Source of the DNA: Cupriavidus sp. WKF15
GTDB taxonomy: Bacteria > Pseudomonadota > Gammaproteobacteria > Burkholderiales > Burkholderiaceae
Direction of reading: 5' to 3'
Assembly: GCF_029278605.1 (NCBI RefSeq)
Contig: NZ_CP119573.1
Location: 744,001-808,000, forward strand
Length of the DNA stretch: 64,000 nucleotides
Positions 27,450-35,993 of this stretch are shown here, piece by piece; the first letter of the stretch is position 1; the number at the start of each line of letters is the position of its first letter. The position numbers and the translations under genes were made by a program. The notes below the pieces were generated by a model. It was not told the DNA's origin, made no database searches, and saw nothing but the letters and a program-made list of their open reading frames with translations.

Positions 27450-28334
27450 GTGCATGACGCCTGCCTGGACCCCGCGCTGTTGCAGAGCTTTGTCGCCGTT
27501 GCCGAAAGCGGCAGCTTCACGCGTGCGGCGCAGCGCGTCCACCTGACCCAGTCGACCGTCAGCCAGCAGGTGCGGCGCCTCGAAGATCAGCTCGGTTGCG
27601 AACTGCTTGATCGGAGTGGCCGCTACGTCACCACTACACCCGAAGGCGAGCGGCTGCTGGGCTACGCGCGGCGCCTGCAGCAGTTAATGACGGAGGCCGT
27701 GGAGCAGGTGCGCCAGATCTCAGGCCAGGGCGAGATCCGGCTGGGCGTGCCGGAGGACTTTGCGGCGCAGCCGCTGACCGCGGTACTGGCCGGGTTTGCT
27801 GATACCTGGCCGGGCATCCGGCTGGAGGTGACGAGCGGACTCAGCCATGAGCTCTGGCAACGCTTCCAGGATGGCGAACTGGACCTGGCGCTGGTCAAGC
27901 AGCGCGTCGGCCATGCGCCCGGCGTGGCATGCTGGCCGGAGCCGCTGGCGTGGATCGACAGCCGCACGCGCCCGGCCGTGGCGCGCGACCCCGTGCCGCT
28001 GGTGGCCTTCCCGAGCGGCGGCCTTTACCGGGGCGAGATGACGCACGCGCTCGACGCCAGCGGACGCCGCTGGCGCATCGGCTTCGTCAGCGCCAGCCTG
28101 GCCAGCATCAGCGCGGCCGTGGCGGACGGCCTCGGCATCAGCCTGCTGCCGCGCCGGCTGGCATCGGCGCCGCATCGCCTGCTCGACGACCAGCCGTGGC
28201 TGGGCACGGTGCCGGCCATCGAACTTACCTTGCATGCCCAGCCGGAGCCTTCCGCCGCCGCGCGCGACATGATGGAGCGCCTGGTCGCGCTGTGCGACCA
28301 GGCCATGGGCGTGAACGCGGCGCCGCTTAGCTGA
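27450..28334 (+). CDS. LysR family transcriptional regulator
   Basis: A 294-residue LTTR. The N-terminal winged helix-turn-helix lies in about residues 8-66 (LQSFVAVAESGSFTRAAQRV then LTQSTVSQQVRRLEDQLG), and a periplasmic-binding-type effector domain follows from about residue 95. The start is GTG at 27450; no in-frame ATG lies close. Divergent orientation to the deaminase and MFS genes suggests it senses a purine-like or cyanate-related ligand, which cannot be determined from sequence. Its end overlaps the small hypothetical gene on the other strand by 8 bp. Confidence 0.92.
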   Translation: MHDACLDPALLQSFVAVAESGSFTRAAQRVHLTQSTVSQQVRRLEDQLGCELLDRSGRYVTTTPEGERLLGYARRLQQLMTEAVEQVRQISGQGEIRLGVPEDFAAQPLTAVLAGFADTWPGIRLEVTSGLSHELWQRFQDGELDLALVKQRVGHAPGVACWPEPLAWIDSRTRPAVARDPVPLVAFPSGGLYRGEMTHALDASGRRWRIGFVSASLASISAAVADGLGISLLPRRLASAPHRLLDDQPWLGTVPAIELTLHAQPEPSAAARDMMERLVALCDQAMGVNAAPLS

Positions 28335-28491
28335 AGAGTTCGCGGAAATACTGCGTGCAGGTGCCGGCCTGGCGGAAGGTGTAGGGCAGCTCGGCCATGG
28401 CGGCGGCTTCGAGCGAGCCGAACGGAATGTCCGGGTCGTTGTCGAGGCGGGCAAGGTCTTGTTCCGTGCTGGTCGGGTGCTGCGAAGTCAT
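28327..28491 (-). CDS. Small conserved-type hypothetical protein
   Basis: A 54-residue acidic protein (MTSQHPTSTEQDLARLDND then PDIPFGSLEAAAMAELPY) with no signal peptide or membrane segment. The ribosome site is weak. The composition is protein-like and the ORF ends convergently with the LysR gene. I do not recognise a family; it looks like the small DUF-type proteins often found in this order. Confidence 0.45.
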   Translation of the reverse strand: MTSQHPTSTEQDLARLDNDPDIPFGSLEAAAMAELPYTFRQAGTCTQYFRELFS

Positions 28492-28755
28492 GTCAGGCTC
28501 ACTGGTGGCGCGGCCGTACCGGCCGCCTCGAAGGTCCTGGCGGGGGTGCCGCCTGACAAGCATCCTAGCGGACATGGCCGCGTCGATCAGCCTGCCGCAG
28601 CGCAACACACTGTTGCCACCATGCTTCCAATGCGCAGCGGCTCCATGCCGGGGGAGCGCGATGCCCCGGACGGACTATAGTGGCTGAGGGGTTTCCGTCC
28701 CACCCCATGTGCGCACCATGCGCCCACCACGCCGACCCTCCTGCAGGAGCGTGCC

Positions 28756-29436
28756 ATGCCAATGCCGCCGTGCTTTGCCGACCGACGTGAGGCCGGCCTC
28801 TACCTGGGGCGCCACCTGGCCGAACTCGGTGTCGGCCAGCCGCGCGATGGCGAAGCCGCCCTGGTGCTCGCGCTGCCGCGCGGCGGCGTGCCGGTGGCGT
28901 ACGAAGTGGCGCGTGCCATCGGCGCCCGGCTCGACGTGCTGCTGGTACGCAAGATCGGCGCGCCGGGCTATCCTGAGCTGGCGCTGGGCGCGGTCGTGGA
29001 AGGCGATGCCGGACGTGACCCGCACACTGTGGTCAACGACGATCCATGGGTGCAGCGCACCGTCGAAAGCGGAGCCTTCGCTGCCGAACGCGGGCGCCAG
29101 ATCGACGAGATCGTGCGGCGCCAGCAGCGTTACCGTAACGGCGCGCCGTTGCCGCGCCTGGCCGGGCGCACGGTGATCGTCGTCGATGATGGCGTGGCGA
29201 CCGGCGCCACTATGCGGGCCGCGCTCGAAGGCGTGCGCATGGCAGGCGCCGCGGAGGTGATCGCCGCCGTGCCGGTGGGATCCGCCGACGGCCTGGCCAG
29301 CCTGCAGGCCGCCGCCGACCGGGTCATCTGCCTGAACACGCCGGCGAACTTCGGCGCGGTTGGCGCCTTCTACCTGGACTTCACCCAGACCAGCGACGAC
29401 GAAGCCCTGGCGCTGCTGCGCGACGCGGCGACATAG
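28756..29436 (+). CDS. Phosphoribosyltransferase-fold protein
   Basis: A 226-residue type I PRTase. The PRPP-binding motif VIVVDDGVATGATM lies near residues 138-151, and the N-terminal PRGGVPVAYEVARAI supplies the PPi loop. These stand-alone proteins (often called phosphoribosyltransferase or COG1926) have unknown base or acceptor specificity. The ribosome site AGGAG sits inside a perfect 12-bp palindrome CTCCTGCAGGAG (28738-28749), which could form a small hairpin over it. The downstream neighbour is the LeuD-like gene on the other strand. Confidence 0.83.
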   Translation: MPMPPCFADRREAGLYLGRHLAELGVGQPRDGEAALVLALPRGGVPVAYEVARAIGARLDVLLVRKIGAPGYPELALGAVVEGDAGRDPHTVVNDDPWVQRTVESGAFAAERGRQIDEIVRRQQRYRNGAPLPRLAGRTVIVVDDGVATGATMRAALEGVRMAGAAEVIAAVPVGSADGLASLQAAADRVICLNTPANFGAVGAFYLDFTQTSDDEALALLRDAAT

Positions 29437-29461
29437 CCTGCGTGAGCGCCAGACCGGCGCG

Positions 29462-29968
29462 TCAGCCGCGTGCCAGCCTGGATTTCAGGTGCGGGATCAG
29501 GCCGCCCGCGTCCAGGACCTCGCGCAGGAACGGCGGCACCGGTTCGCAGGCGACTGTGGTGCCATCGTCCAGCCGCAGCACGGCGTGTTCCAGGTCCACC
29601 CAGGCCTGCGCGCCATCCGCCAGGCGGCTGGTGTCCGCACAGACCAGCACCGCCAGGCCCAGGTTGATGGCATTGCGGTAGAAGAGCCCGCCAAACGACG
29701 GCGCCACCACGGCCCGTACGCCCAGGTGACGCAGCGCCTGCGGCGCCTGCTCGCGCGAAGAGCCGATGCCGAAGTTGGCGCCTGCTACCACCACATCGCC
29801 CGGACGCACGTGACCTGGGAAATCCGGGCGCAGGCTTGCGAGGCAATGCGCGGCAAGGACTTCCGGCGCCGCCTTCATCAGTACCGCCGGGGCCATGGCG
29901 TCGGTGTCGATGTTGTCGCCGAAGCGCCAGATGCGGCCGGCGCGCGCGGGAACGGAAGGTTCGGTCAT
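29462..29968 (-). CDS. LeuD-like hydro-lyase small subunit
   Basis: A 168-residue small subunit of the isopropylmalate isomerase/homoaconitase-type enzymes. FGDNIDTDAMAP at the N-terminus and GANFGIGSSREQAPQAL, which carries the substrate-binding SSREQ loop, are the key motifs. The length matches the short LeuD2-type subunit rather than enterobacterial LeuD. It lies 15 bp downstream of the large-subunit gene, both on the minus strand. Placed with a Bug binding protein and a GntR regulator, it probably belongs to a dicarboxylate degradation route rather than leucine synthesis; the substrate is unknown. Confidence 0.88.
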   Translation of the reverse strand: MTEPSVPARAGRIWRFGDNIDTDAMAPAVLMKAAPEVLAAHCLASLRPDFPGHVRPGDVVVAGANFGIGSSREQAPQALRHLGVRAVVAPSFGGLFYRNAINLGLAVLVCADTSRLADGAQAWVDLEHAVLRLDDGTTVACEPVPPFLREVLDAGGLIPHLKSRLARG

Positions 29969-29982
29969 GCGGAAATCCTGGT

Positions 29983-31287
29983 TCAGAGCAGGGTACGGGG
30001 GTCGGTGATGCGCCCGGTTACGGCGCTGGCCGCCACCGTCAGCGGCGAGCCGAGCCAGACGGCGCTGCCGGCGTCCCCCATGCGCCCGGAGAAATTGCGC
30101 GCCGTCGAGGCAATGGCGCGGCTGCCCGCGGGGAAGCGCGCGGCGCCATAGCCGGCGCAGGCGCCGCAGGCATTGGGGAGCAGTTCGGCGCCGGCCTCGG
30201 CCAGGATGGCAAGCGTGCCTTCGCGCTGCGCCTGCTGCTGGTCGCGCGCGGAGGCGGGTGCCACCTGCAGGCTGACGCCCGGCGCCACGCGCCGCCCGCG
30301 CAGGACCTGCGCGGCCATGCGCAGGTCGTCGAGCTTGGCGCCGGTACAGGCGCCCAGGTAGGCGATCTGCACGGCCTCGCCGGCGGCCTGGTCTACCGGC
30401 GCGCTGTTGGCTGGCGAATGGGGTGCCGCCACCTGCGGCGCCAGGGCGCCGGCATCGAAGCGATGGGTGGCCAGCAGCGCTGCGCCGGCATCGGTGCGCC
30501 AGTGTTCGAGGTCGATGTCAGCCAGGGTCTGTGCCGGAACGCCTGCGGCGGCGAGCCAGTCCAGCGTGACGGCATCGGGCGCTACCAGCCCGGTCTGTGC
30601 GCCAAGCTCCGCACTCATATTGGCCAGTGTCATGCGTTCGTGCATGGAAAGCGCCGCCACGGCGCTGCCTGCGTACTCGATGGCTTCGTAGCGGCCGCCG
30701 CCCAGCCCCAGCCGCGCGCACAGGAACAGCATCATGTCCTTGGCGCAGACGCCGGGTGCCAGCGCGCCGTCCCATTGCAGCCGGATGGTCTGCGGCACGC
30801 GCAGCCAGATTTCGCCCGTGGCCAGCACGCCGGCCATCTCGGTGGCGCCCACGCCGAACATGTAGGCGCCGAACGCGCCGCCGGTCGGGCTGTGGCTGTC
30901 GCCGCCGACGATCAGCCGGCCGGGCAGCACATGGCCATGCTCGGGCAGCACGACGTGGCAAATGCCCTCGCCGTCGATCAGGTGTGCGCCGCTGCGGCGC
31001 GTCCAGTCGCGCGTGAAGTGCAGGATCGCTTCGGCGGCCGGGTCGCTGGCCGGGACGAAATGGTCGGTCACCACCACGTAGCGCGACGGGTCCCACACGG
31101 TCGCGCCAAGGGTTTCCAGCAACGGCGCAACACGGCGCGGACCGCTGGAGTCGTGCGACATCGCAAGGTCGACCCGGCATATCGCCAGCGCGCCCGGTTC
31201 GACATGTTCCTGCCCGGCCGCGCGTGCCACCAGCTTCTGGGCCAGCGTGGCGGGACGGGGGGACGCGGATACCGCAGCCACGTTCAT
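29983..31287 (-). CDS. LeuC-like aconitase-family large subunit ([4Fe-4S])
   Basis: A 434-residue large subunit of a 3-isopropylmalate dehydratase/homoaconitase-type hydro-lyase. Cysteine ligands for the iron-sulfur cluster are visible in YLGACTGAKLDDL and in NACGACAGYG; the family normally has three. The conserved VVTDHFVPASD, GGDSHSPTGGAFGAYMFGVG and the C-terminal TARNFSGRMGD are also present. The start at 31287 (MNVAAVS) overlaps the stop of the Bug gene as ATGA. It catalyses hydration/dehydration swaps on a hydroxy-dicarboxylate or tricarboxylate. Genomic company suggests catabolism, possibly of a malate-type compound. Confidence 0.9.
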   Translation of the reverse strand: MNVAAVSASPRPATLAQKLVARAAGQEHVEPGALAICRVDLAMSHDSSGPRRVAPLLETLGATVWDPSRYVVVTDHFVPASDPAAEAILHFTRDWTRRSGAHLIDGEGICHVVLPEHGHVLPGRLIVGGDSHSPTGGAFGAYMFGVGATEMAGVLATGEIWLRVPQTIRLQWDGALAPGVCAKDMMLFLCARLGLGGGRYEAIEYAGSAVAALSMHERMTLANMSAELGAQTGLVAPDAVTLDWLAAAGVPAQTLADIDLEHWRTDAGAALLATHRFDAGALAPQVAAPHSPANSAPVDQAAGEAVQIAYLGACTGAKLDDLRMAAQVLRGRRVAPGVSLQVAPASARDQQQAQREGTLAILAEAGAELLPNACGACAGYGAARFPAGSRAIASTARNFSGRMGDAGSAVWLGSPLTVAASAVTGRITDPRTLL

Positions 31288-32297
31288 TCCGGGGTGGCTC
31301 CCGAATACTTCACCACCGCGGCCCAGCGCTTCACGTCCTGCTTTACGAACGCGCCAAACGATTCCGGCGTGGTGCCGAGCGGCTGGGCGCCGTCCGCTTC
31401 CAGCCGTTTGCGCACGGCTGGTGTCTCCAGGCCCTTGTGGGCAGCCTGGTAGAGGGCCTGGGTCACGTCCGCCGGCAGCCCGGCCGGGCCGAACAGGCCG
31501 AACCAGGCGCTGGACTCGAAGCCCTTGACGGTGGCGCCGATCGGCGCGGCGCCGGGAAACTGCGGCAGCGGCGCAGGGCTGGACACGCCCAGTACCTTGA
31601 GCTTGCCCGCGCGCACATGCGGCAGGACATTGAGCGTGCTGGCGAACATCAGGTCGCACTGCCCGGAGAGCAGGTCCGTGATGGCCGGCGCGGTGCCCTT
31701 GTACGGGATGTTCACGATGTAGGTATGCGTCATCATCTTGAACATATCGCCTGCCAGGTGCACCGACGAACCGACCGAGCCGATGGCGAAGTTCAGCTTG
31801 CCGGGCTGCGAGTGCGCCAGCTGGATCAGTTCGGGCACGTTGTTGGCGGCCAGCCGCGGGTTTGCCACGAGCACGCTGGGCACCGTGGCCACCAGCGTGA
31901 CGGGCGTGAAGTCATTGACCGGATCGAAGGGCAGCTTCTTGTAGAGCGTCGCATTGATGGTATGGCTGGTGAAGCTCATCAGCAGCGTGGAACCATCGGG
32001 CGTGCTCTTGGCGACCAGGTCGGCGGCGATGTTGCCGCCGGCGCCCGGGCGATTCTCGACCACGACCGGCTGCCCCAGCTGGTGGGACATTTCCTGGGCG
32101 ATCGTGCGGGCCAGCGTGTCGGTGGTGCCGCCGGCCGGTGCGCCGACCAGGATGCGGATGGCCTTGCCGCCGGCGATCTGCGCATAAGCCGCCATCGGGA
32201 CTGCCCACAGCGCCAGCACACAGGCACCTGCGGCGCCGAGAAGGCGCACGCTCAGGGAACGTCGGCGGGGCGGCGTGCGCGGACGGAACGACGGCAT
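31284..32297 (-). CDS. Bug family periplasmic solute-binding protein (TctC type)
   Basis: A 337-residue tripartite tricarboxylate receptor. A cleavable signal peptide covers about residues 1-39 with a twin-Arg-rich n-region, followed by KAIRILVGAPAGGTTDTLAR, the typical TctC N-terminal loop. Bug proteins bind carboxylates, amino acids or aromatic acids with high affinity. Its gene overlaps the LeuC-like gene by 4 bp, so the bound ligand is probably the substrate of that hydro-lyase or a precursor. No membrane TctAB genes are nearby, so it must share a distant transporter or signal through another system. AAGGAG precedes the start. Confidence 0.91.
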   Translation of the reverse strand: MPSFRPRTPPRRRSLSVRLLGAAGACVLALWAVPMAAYAQIAGGKAIRILVGAPAGGTTDTLARTIAQEMSHQLGQPVVVENRPGAGGNIAADLVAKSTPDGSTLLMSFTSHTINATLYKKLPFDPVNDFTPVTLVATVPSVLVANPRLAANNVPELIQLAHSQPGKLNFAIGSVGSSVHLAGDMFKMMTHTYIVNIPYKGTAPAITDLLSGQCDLMFASTLNVLPHVRAGKLKVLGVSSPAPLPQFPGAAPIGATVKGFESSAWFGLFGPAGLPADVTQALYQAAHKGLETPAVRKRLEADGAQPLGTTPESFGAFVKQDVKRWAAVVKYSGATPE

Positions 32298-32411
32298 GAC
32301 GGCAGCTCCTTGCGGAAAGTGATCACGAGTGCGCAGTATCGCCCGGGATCACGCCGCGTGGGCCATCCCGTTGCCGAGACAGGCCGTTCACGGGGCCGCG
32401 ATGACTGGATG

Positions 32412-33194
32412 TCAGTCCCGCAGGCCGGGACGGGTTTCGTTCTCCACCCAGACGTTGGTGCTGTCGTCACCGGCCGGGGACAGCTCCATGCGGTACTCGT
32501 AGCGATCCGGCCGGTACTGCCCGAGCAGGAACTGGATCGGGCGGCCGTCGACGTCCTTGACCACGCGCCGGACTGCCAGCAAGGCACCGCCAACCGGTAC
32601 GTCGAGCAGCGGAGCGACCACCACGTCGGCCAGGCGCGCCGACAGGACCTGGCTGGCGCGGCCAAGGCGCACGCCGCTGCCTTCCAGCAGGCGCAGCACC
32701 GGCTGCTCCTCGAGCGCCTTGCGTGTGATCCGGCGGCCCAGTTCGGCGGGCAGGTAGACCGTGATATGCGAGAGGGGCCGGTTGCGGTAGTGCCGCACGC
32801 GGATGATCTTCACCACCGGATCGCCGGGCGAGAGGTCAAGCGCCTCGGCCACTTCCGGGGTGGCGTGGACCTCGTCGATCGAGATCACCTTCACGGCCGT
32901 CTTCTGGCCCATGTCGATGATATTGTCGAGCAGGCTGGCGCTGCGCTCTTCGGTCGTCGCGACCGGCTTGACCGGGTGCGGGTTGACGAACGTTCCGAGC
33001 CCGCGGTGCCGGCGCACCAGCCCTTCCTGGACCAGCCGGTCGAAAACCCGACGCATGGTCACGCGCGACGCGTGGAATTGTTTGGCCAGGTCAATTTCGC
33101 CCGGCAGCGGTCCCTGGCCGAAGCGGCCTTCGACGATCTGCTGGCGCAGTACCACGTAAATCTGGTGATACAGGGGAACGACGGCTTCGCTCAT
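32412..33194 (-). CDS. GntR/HutC family regulator with UTRA domain
   Basis: A 260-residue regulator. The N-terminal GntR winged helix (VPLYHQIYVVLRQQIVEGRF to GLGTFV) is followed by the C-terminal UTRA ligand-binding domain (ALDLSPGDPVVKIIRVRHYR through to the end). It is transcribed leftward, 114 bp upstream of the Bug/LeuCD genes on the same strand, and so is probably their regulator. The AT-richer DNA just upstream (33195-33260) likely carries its own promoter. The ligand is unknown; a carboxylate of this pathway is the natural guess. Confidence 0.9.
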   Translation of the reverse strand: MSEAVVPLYHQIYVVLRQQIVEGRFGQGPLPGEIDLAKQFHASRVTMRRVFDRLVQEGLVRRHRGLGTFVNPHPVKPVATTEERSASLLDNIIDMGQKTAVKVISIDEVHATPEVAEALDLSPGDPVVKIIRVRHYRNRPLSHITVYLPAELGRRITRKALEEQPVLRLLEGSGVRLGRASQVLSARLADVVVAPLLDVPVGGALLAVRRVVKDVDGRPIQFLLGQYRPDRYEYRMELSPAGDDSTNVWVENETRPGLRD

Positions 33195-33604
33195 GGTTTC
33201 GCTTGCGGGGATATGACAAGTCTGTAATGCCTCTAATGTACTGTAAATCAGACATAAGTCCTAGATAGAGCGTGCAATGAGCGGATTTCGGTACGGCGTG
33301 GCGGGAGATCTGTTGCAACGGTGCACCTGTGCCTGGCAAGCCTGGCTCCCGGCGCTCGCTTGAAGCGGCAATGTCTGCCCTGCGCCGCTGCCACAGGGCT
33401 TCGCGGCATGCGGCCCCAAGGCGATATCTGACGTGCCGCCACCCCCGGCAAGGACAACCGGCCAGTGCATCGCCGGCCACCCTGTTTCAGGGCCGATACG
33501 CACTCAGGCGCATCGGACATTTCCCGAGCGTTTCACTAACTCATTGAGAAATATGAGGTTCTGTCAATGTGCGAAAACCCACCAAGCAGGCAGGCGGGAC
33601 TCCG

Positions 33605-33622
33605 TGTCACAGCGGTGTGACA
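33605..33622. promoter_or_regulatory. Inverted repeat upstream of sigma-54-like promoter
   Basis: Perfect 7-bp arms TGTCACA and TGTGACA separated by GCGG. It lies about 150 bp upstream of the predicted start point of the Fap-like locus, a usual distance for an enhancer-binding-protein site. The binding protein is unknown. Confidence 0.45.
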
Positions 33623-33741
33623 TGTCGCTTGCGATGCACTGTAGCGAATGCGGGGAAGGATCGTCCAAGGTACCCGAAAGTTCCGGGGAAATGTCTGGCA
33701 ACGCCTTGTCCGGCAAGGGATTGCCCATTCGAGTGCAGAAG

Positions 33742-33758
33742 CTGGCACCGATTATGCG
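33742..33758 (+). promoter_or_regulatory. Predicted sigma-54 (-24/-12) promoter
   Basis: The sequence CTGGCACCGATTATGCG matches the YTGGCACGR-N3-TTGC consensus with intact GG and GC doublets at the right spacing (TGGCAC-N5-ATGC). Transcription would begin near 33769, giving a ~98-base leader to the Gly-rich protein gene. Found by eye only. Confidence 0.5.
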
Positions 33759-33866
33759 CAAGGGAAGTCTGGTTTGGCGCTGTGCCGGACCGAACCTCTG
33801 GCCATCGTTCGGGATGAGCGTTGGCGGAGGCTGAGCCGCAGTGTGAAATTCTCCTGGGAGCTTCAT

Positions 33867-35348
33867 ATGAAAAAGACTTTACTAGCGTCGGCGATCGCCC
33901 TGGCCTTCGGCTTTGGCAGCCAAGCAATGGCGAACCCCACAACTACCGCGGGCGATAGTGGCACGACCAACACGCAGAACGCGACTGCCAACTCGACCCA
34001 GGGCGGTGGCGGTGCCCAGGCGAATGAGAATTCACGTTCGGTGAATGTGAACGTGAGTGGCAATACCACTACCAGGACGTCGAACCGGACTTCGAACCGG
34101 ACCATCAGCCGCGCTGATCAGGACATGACCGGTTATGGCAATGCCGCCGCCGCGAATGGCGGCACTGCCCAGGCCAACTTCTCGAATTCATTCAACCACA
34201 GCAAGGCGCTGGCGGTCAGCAGGCTGCAAGGATACGTTTCCAATAACTCGTTTGCCGGCGTGGGCAACCAGGCCTGGAACACCGGCACTACCAGTGCTGG
34301 CACAGGCGGAGCCGGCGGCGCCGGCACCGGTGGAGCCGCTACTGGCGGTACTGGTGGGCACGGTACTGGCGGAAATGGCGGCAACGGCGGCAATGGCGGA
34401 AACGGTGGCAGTGGCGGTAGCGGCGGCCTGAATGGCAGTGCCACGGCCGGAAACGTGACCAATGGCAGCGCTACGGCGGGCACCGGTGGTGCCGGTGGAG
34501 CAGCAAGCGGTACGGGCGGTGGCGGTGGCAGCGCGACCTCGCACGGCGGTAACACGCTAAGTGCGGCAGGCAGCAGTGGTGCCGGCGGCGGCAGCGCAGG
34601 TTCCACGGGTGGCGGTGCTTTGAGCGCATCCCTCGGGGCTGGTGGCCGCGGCGGTAGCGCCCTTGGCGCAAGCGTCGGCTTGGGCGGTGGCGCCGGTTCG
34701 GCGGGTGGTGGCTCCACGGCATCCAGTGGTGCGGGTACGGGCAGCTCTGCGGGTTCGGGCGCCGGCGGCGGAGCGGGTGCAACCGGTGGTGCGGGCGGCG
34801 CGGGTAGCTCGAGTGGCACGGGCGGCGCCGGCGGTGCTGGCAACGCATCGGCAGGCGCAACCGGCGGCGGAGCGGGCGCAACCGGTGGTGCTGGCGGCGC
34901 GGGCGGTGCAGCGACGGCTAGCGGCACAGGCGGCGCTTCCACCAGCAATGCCGGCGCTGGCGGCGCACAGGCGAGCATTGGCGGCACTGGCGGCGCCGGC
35001 GGTACCGCCACCAACGGCAGCGCTTCCAGCACAGCCTCCAACGGCAGCGGCGGCGCTGGTGCTGCGGGCGCGGCAGGTGCTGTAGGCGCTACCGGCGGTG
35101 CCGGTGGTGTCGGCAACGGCGCTACTGGTACTGGCGGCACTGGTGGTACCGGCAATGGTGCGGTTGGCGGTGTCGGCGGTGCTGGCGGATATATCCAAGT
35201 GAGTGCCGGCTCGTTCCAGATGCAAAACGTCATGACCAGCGTGGGTCAGACGGCTGCTGGCATCATGATCGCCACGCAGAACAACGGTGCCGGGTCGATG
35301 GTGCAGCACAGCGTCAACATGCAGGCCAACCTGAATGTCGGCAAGTGA
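33867..35348 (+). CDS. Large Gly/Ala-rich secreted protein, candidate Fap-like fibre subunit
   Basis: A 493-residue protein. A Sec signal peptide (MKKTLLASAIALAFGFGSQA, cut after AMA) is followed by a Thr/Asn-rich segment, then about 300 residues of low-complexity GGAGG, GTGG and SAG units resembling PE_PGRS or silk-like sequences. A distinct C-terminal module contains GSFQMQNVMTSVGQTAAGIM and ends in SVNMQANLNVGK, with Gln/Asn-rich runs as in Fap subunits. It has no cysteine. The start is ATG 33867; an upstream in-frame extension is not protein-like. It is followed by genes for small secreted proteins, a C39 peptidase and a FapF-like porin, so it is the likely main substrate. The amyloid nature is inferred. 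Confidence 0.8.
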   Translation: MKKTLLASAIALAFGFGSQAMANPTTTAGDSGTTNTQNATANSTQGGGGAQANENSRSVNVNVSGNTTTRTSNRTSNRTISRADQDMTGYGNAAAANGGTAQANFSNSFNHSKALAVSRLQGYVSNNSFAGVGNQAWNTGTTSAGTGGAGGAGTGGAATGGTGGHGTGGNGGNGGNGGNGGSGGSGGLNGSATAGNVTNGSATAGTGGAGGAASGTGGGGGSATSHGGNTLSAAGSSGAGGGSAGSTGGGALSASLGAGGRGGSALGASVGLGGGAGSAGGGSTASSGAGTGSSAGSGAGGGAGATGGAGGAGSSSGTGGAGGAGNASAGATGGGAGATGGAGGAGGAATASGTGGASTSNAGAGGAQASIGGTGGAGGTATNGSASSTASNGSGGAGAAGAAGAVGATGGAGGVGNGATGTGGTGGTGNGAVGGVGGAGGYIQVSAGSFQMQNVMTSVGQTAAGIMIATQNNGAGSMVQHSVNMQANLNVGK

Positions 35349-35364
35349 GGTCTGAGCGGCGCGG

Positions 35365-35393
35365 TCCGGCCTGTTGTACGCATGGCAGGCCGG
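35365..35393 (+). promoter_or_regulatory. Intercistronic hairpin after the Gly-rich gene
   Basis: Perfect 9-bp stem TCCGGCCTG/CAGGCCGGA with a 12-base loop, 16 bases after the Gly-rich stop. It has no T-run, so it may stabilise or partly end the upstream message, giving more major subunit than accessory proteins. Confidence 0.4.
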
Positions 35394-35549
35394 ATGGCGC
35401 CGGTGAATGGCTTCACGCGGCCAGGAGCTGGTATCGCCGGGGTGCGGTTCGCGCCGGAATGATGCCAGTCCCCTGGTAAGTCAGCCTGTGAGTATCGCCG
35501 TGACCGGCCGGATGGGGACCGGTCGCGGCGAGCAACAAGGAGACGCACC

Positions 35550-35993
35550 ATGCGAGCGATTCGCACCGCAGTCGCCGTCCTGGCGACAGCATTCGTGGCT
35601 TGGCCGTTCGCGCAAGCCAATGCGGATCCGATGGCGGACGCTGCCTCCGCGGCAGCGCAGGCCAGCGGGGCCGGCGCTGCCGGCATAGGAACAGCAGCCG
35701 TTGCAAAGACGGATTTGGGCATGGGTGCCAAAAGCAATCCGTTCGGCGCGAGCGCAGTGGCGATTGCGAGTGACAAGCTTGATGGCGTGCGTGGCGGCGC
35801 GGAACTGGTCGTCAACGACATGCGCCTGCACGGCACGGTCGCGGATAACAGCGTCGTCAACCCGATATCCGGCAACAATATCGTCTCGGACGGCGCGTTC
35901 GCCAGTGCGGCCGGCATACCGACCGCCATCCAGAACAGCGGCAACGCCGTGCTGATCCAGAACGCGACCATCATCAACGTCCAGTTCAAGTGA
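35550..35993 (+). CDS. Small secreted protein with double-Gly motif (Fap-like locus)
   Basis: A 147-residue exported protein with a signal peptide (residues 1-26, ending AQANA) and an Ala-rich start of the mature chain. The motif KLDGVRGG (Gly82-Gly83) resembles the double-glycine cleavage site used by C39 peptidases, and the next gene encodes such a peptidase. The remaining ~64 residues end in ASAAGIPTAIQNSGNAVLIQ followed by NATIINVQFK, a beta-strand-rich, Gln/Asn-containing motif common near FapF-like genes. AAGGAG lies before the ATG. It could be a minor subunit, nucleator or chaperone. Confidence 0.75.
   Translation: MRAIRTAVAVLATAFVAWPFAQANADPMADAASAAAQASGAGAAGIGTAAVAKTDLGMGAKSNPFGASAVAIASDKLDGVRGGAELVVNDMRLHGTVADNSVVNPISGNNIVSDGAFASAAGIPTAIQNSGNAVLIQNATIINVQFK

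Larger units (their letters stand above)
33195..33866. other. Intergenic region with regulatory signals for the Fap-like locus
   Basis: About 670 bp. The left end (33195-33270) is AT-richer and probably serves the GntR gene. The right half holds an inverted repeat at 33605-33622 and a -24/-12-type promoter at 33742-33758. Open frames in this stretch are overlapping and not protein-like. Confidence 0.5.

Noticed and set aside
33648..33866. Longer N-terminus for the Gly-rich protein (start at 33648)
   Set aside because: The extension precedes a perfect signal peptide and covers the predicted promoter.
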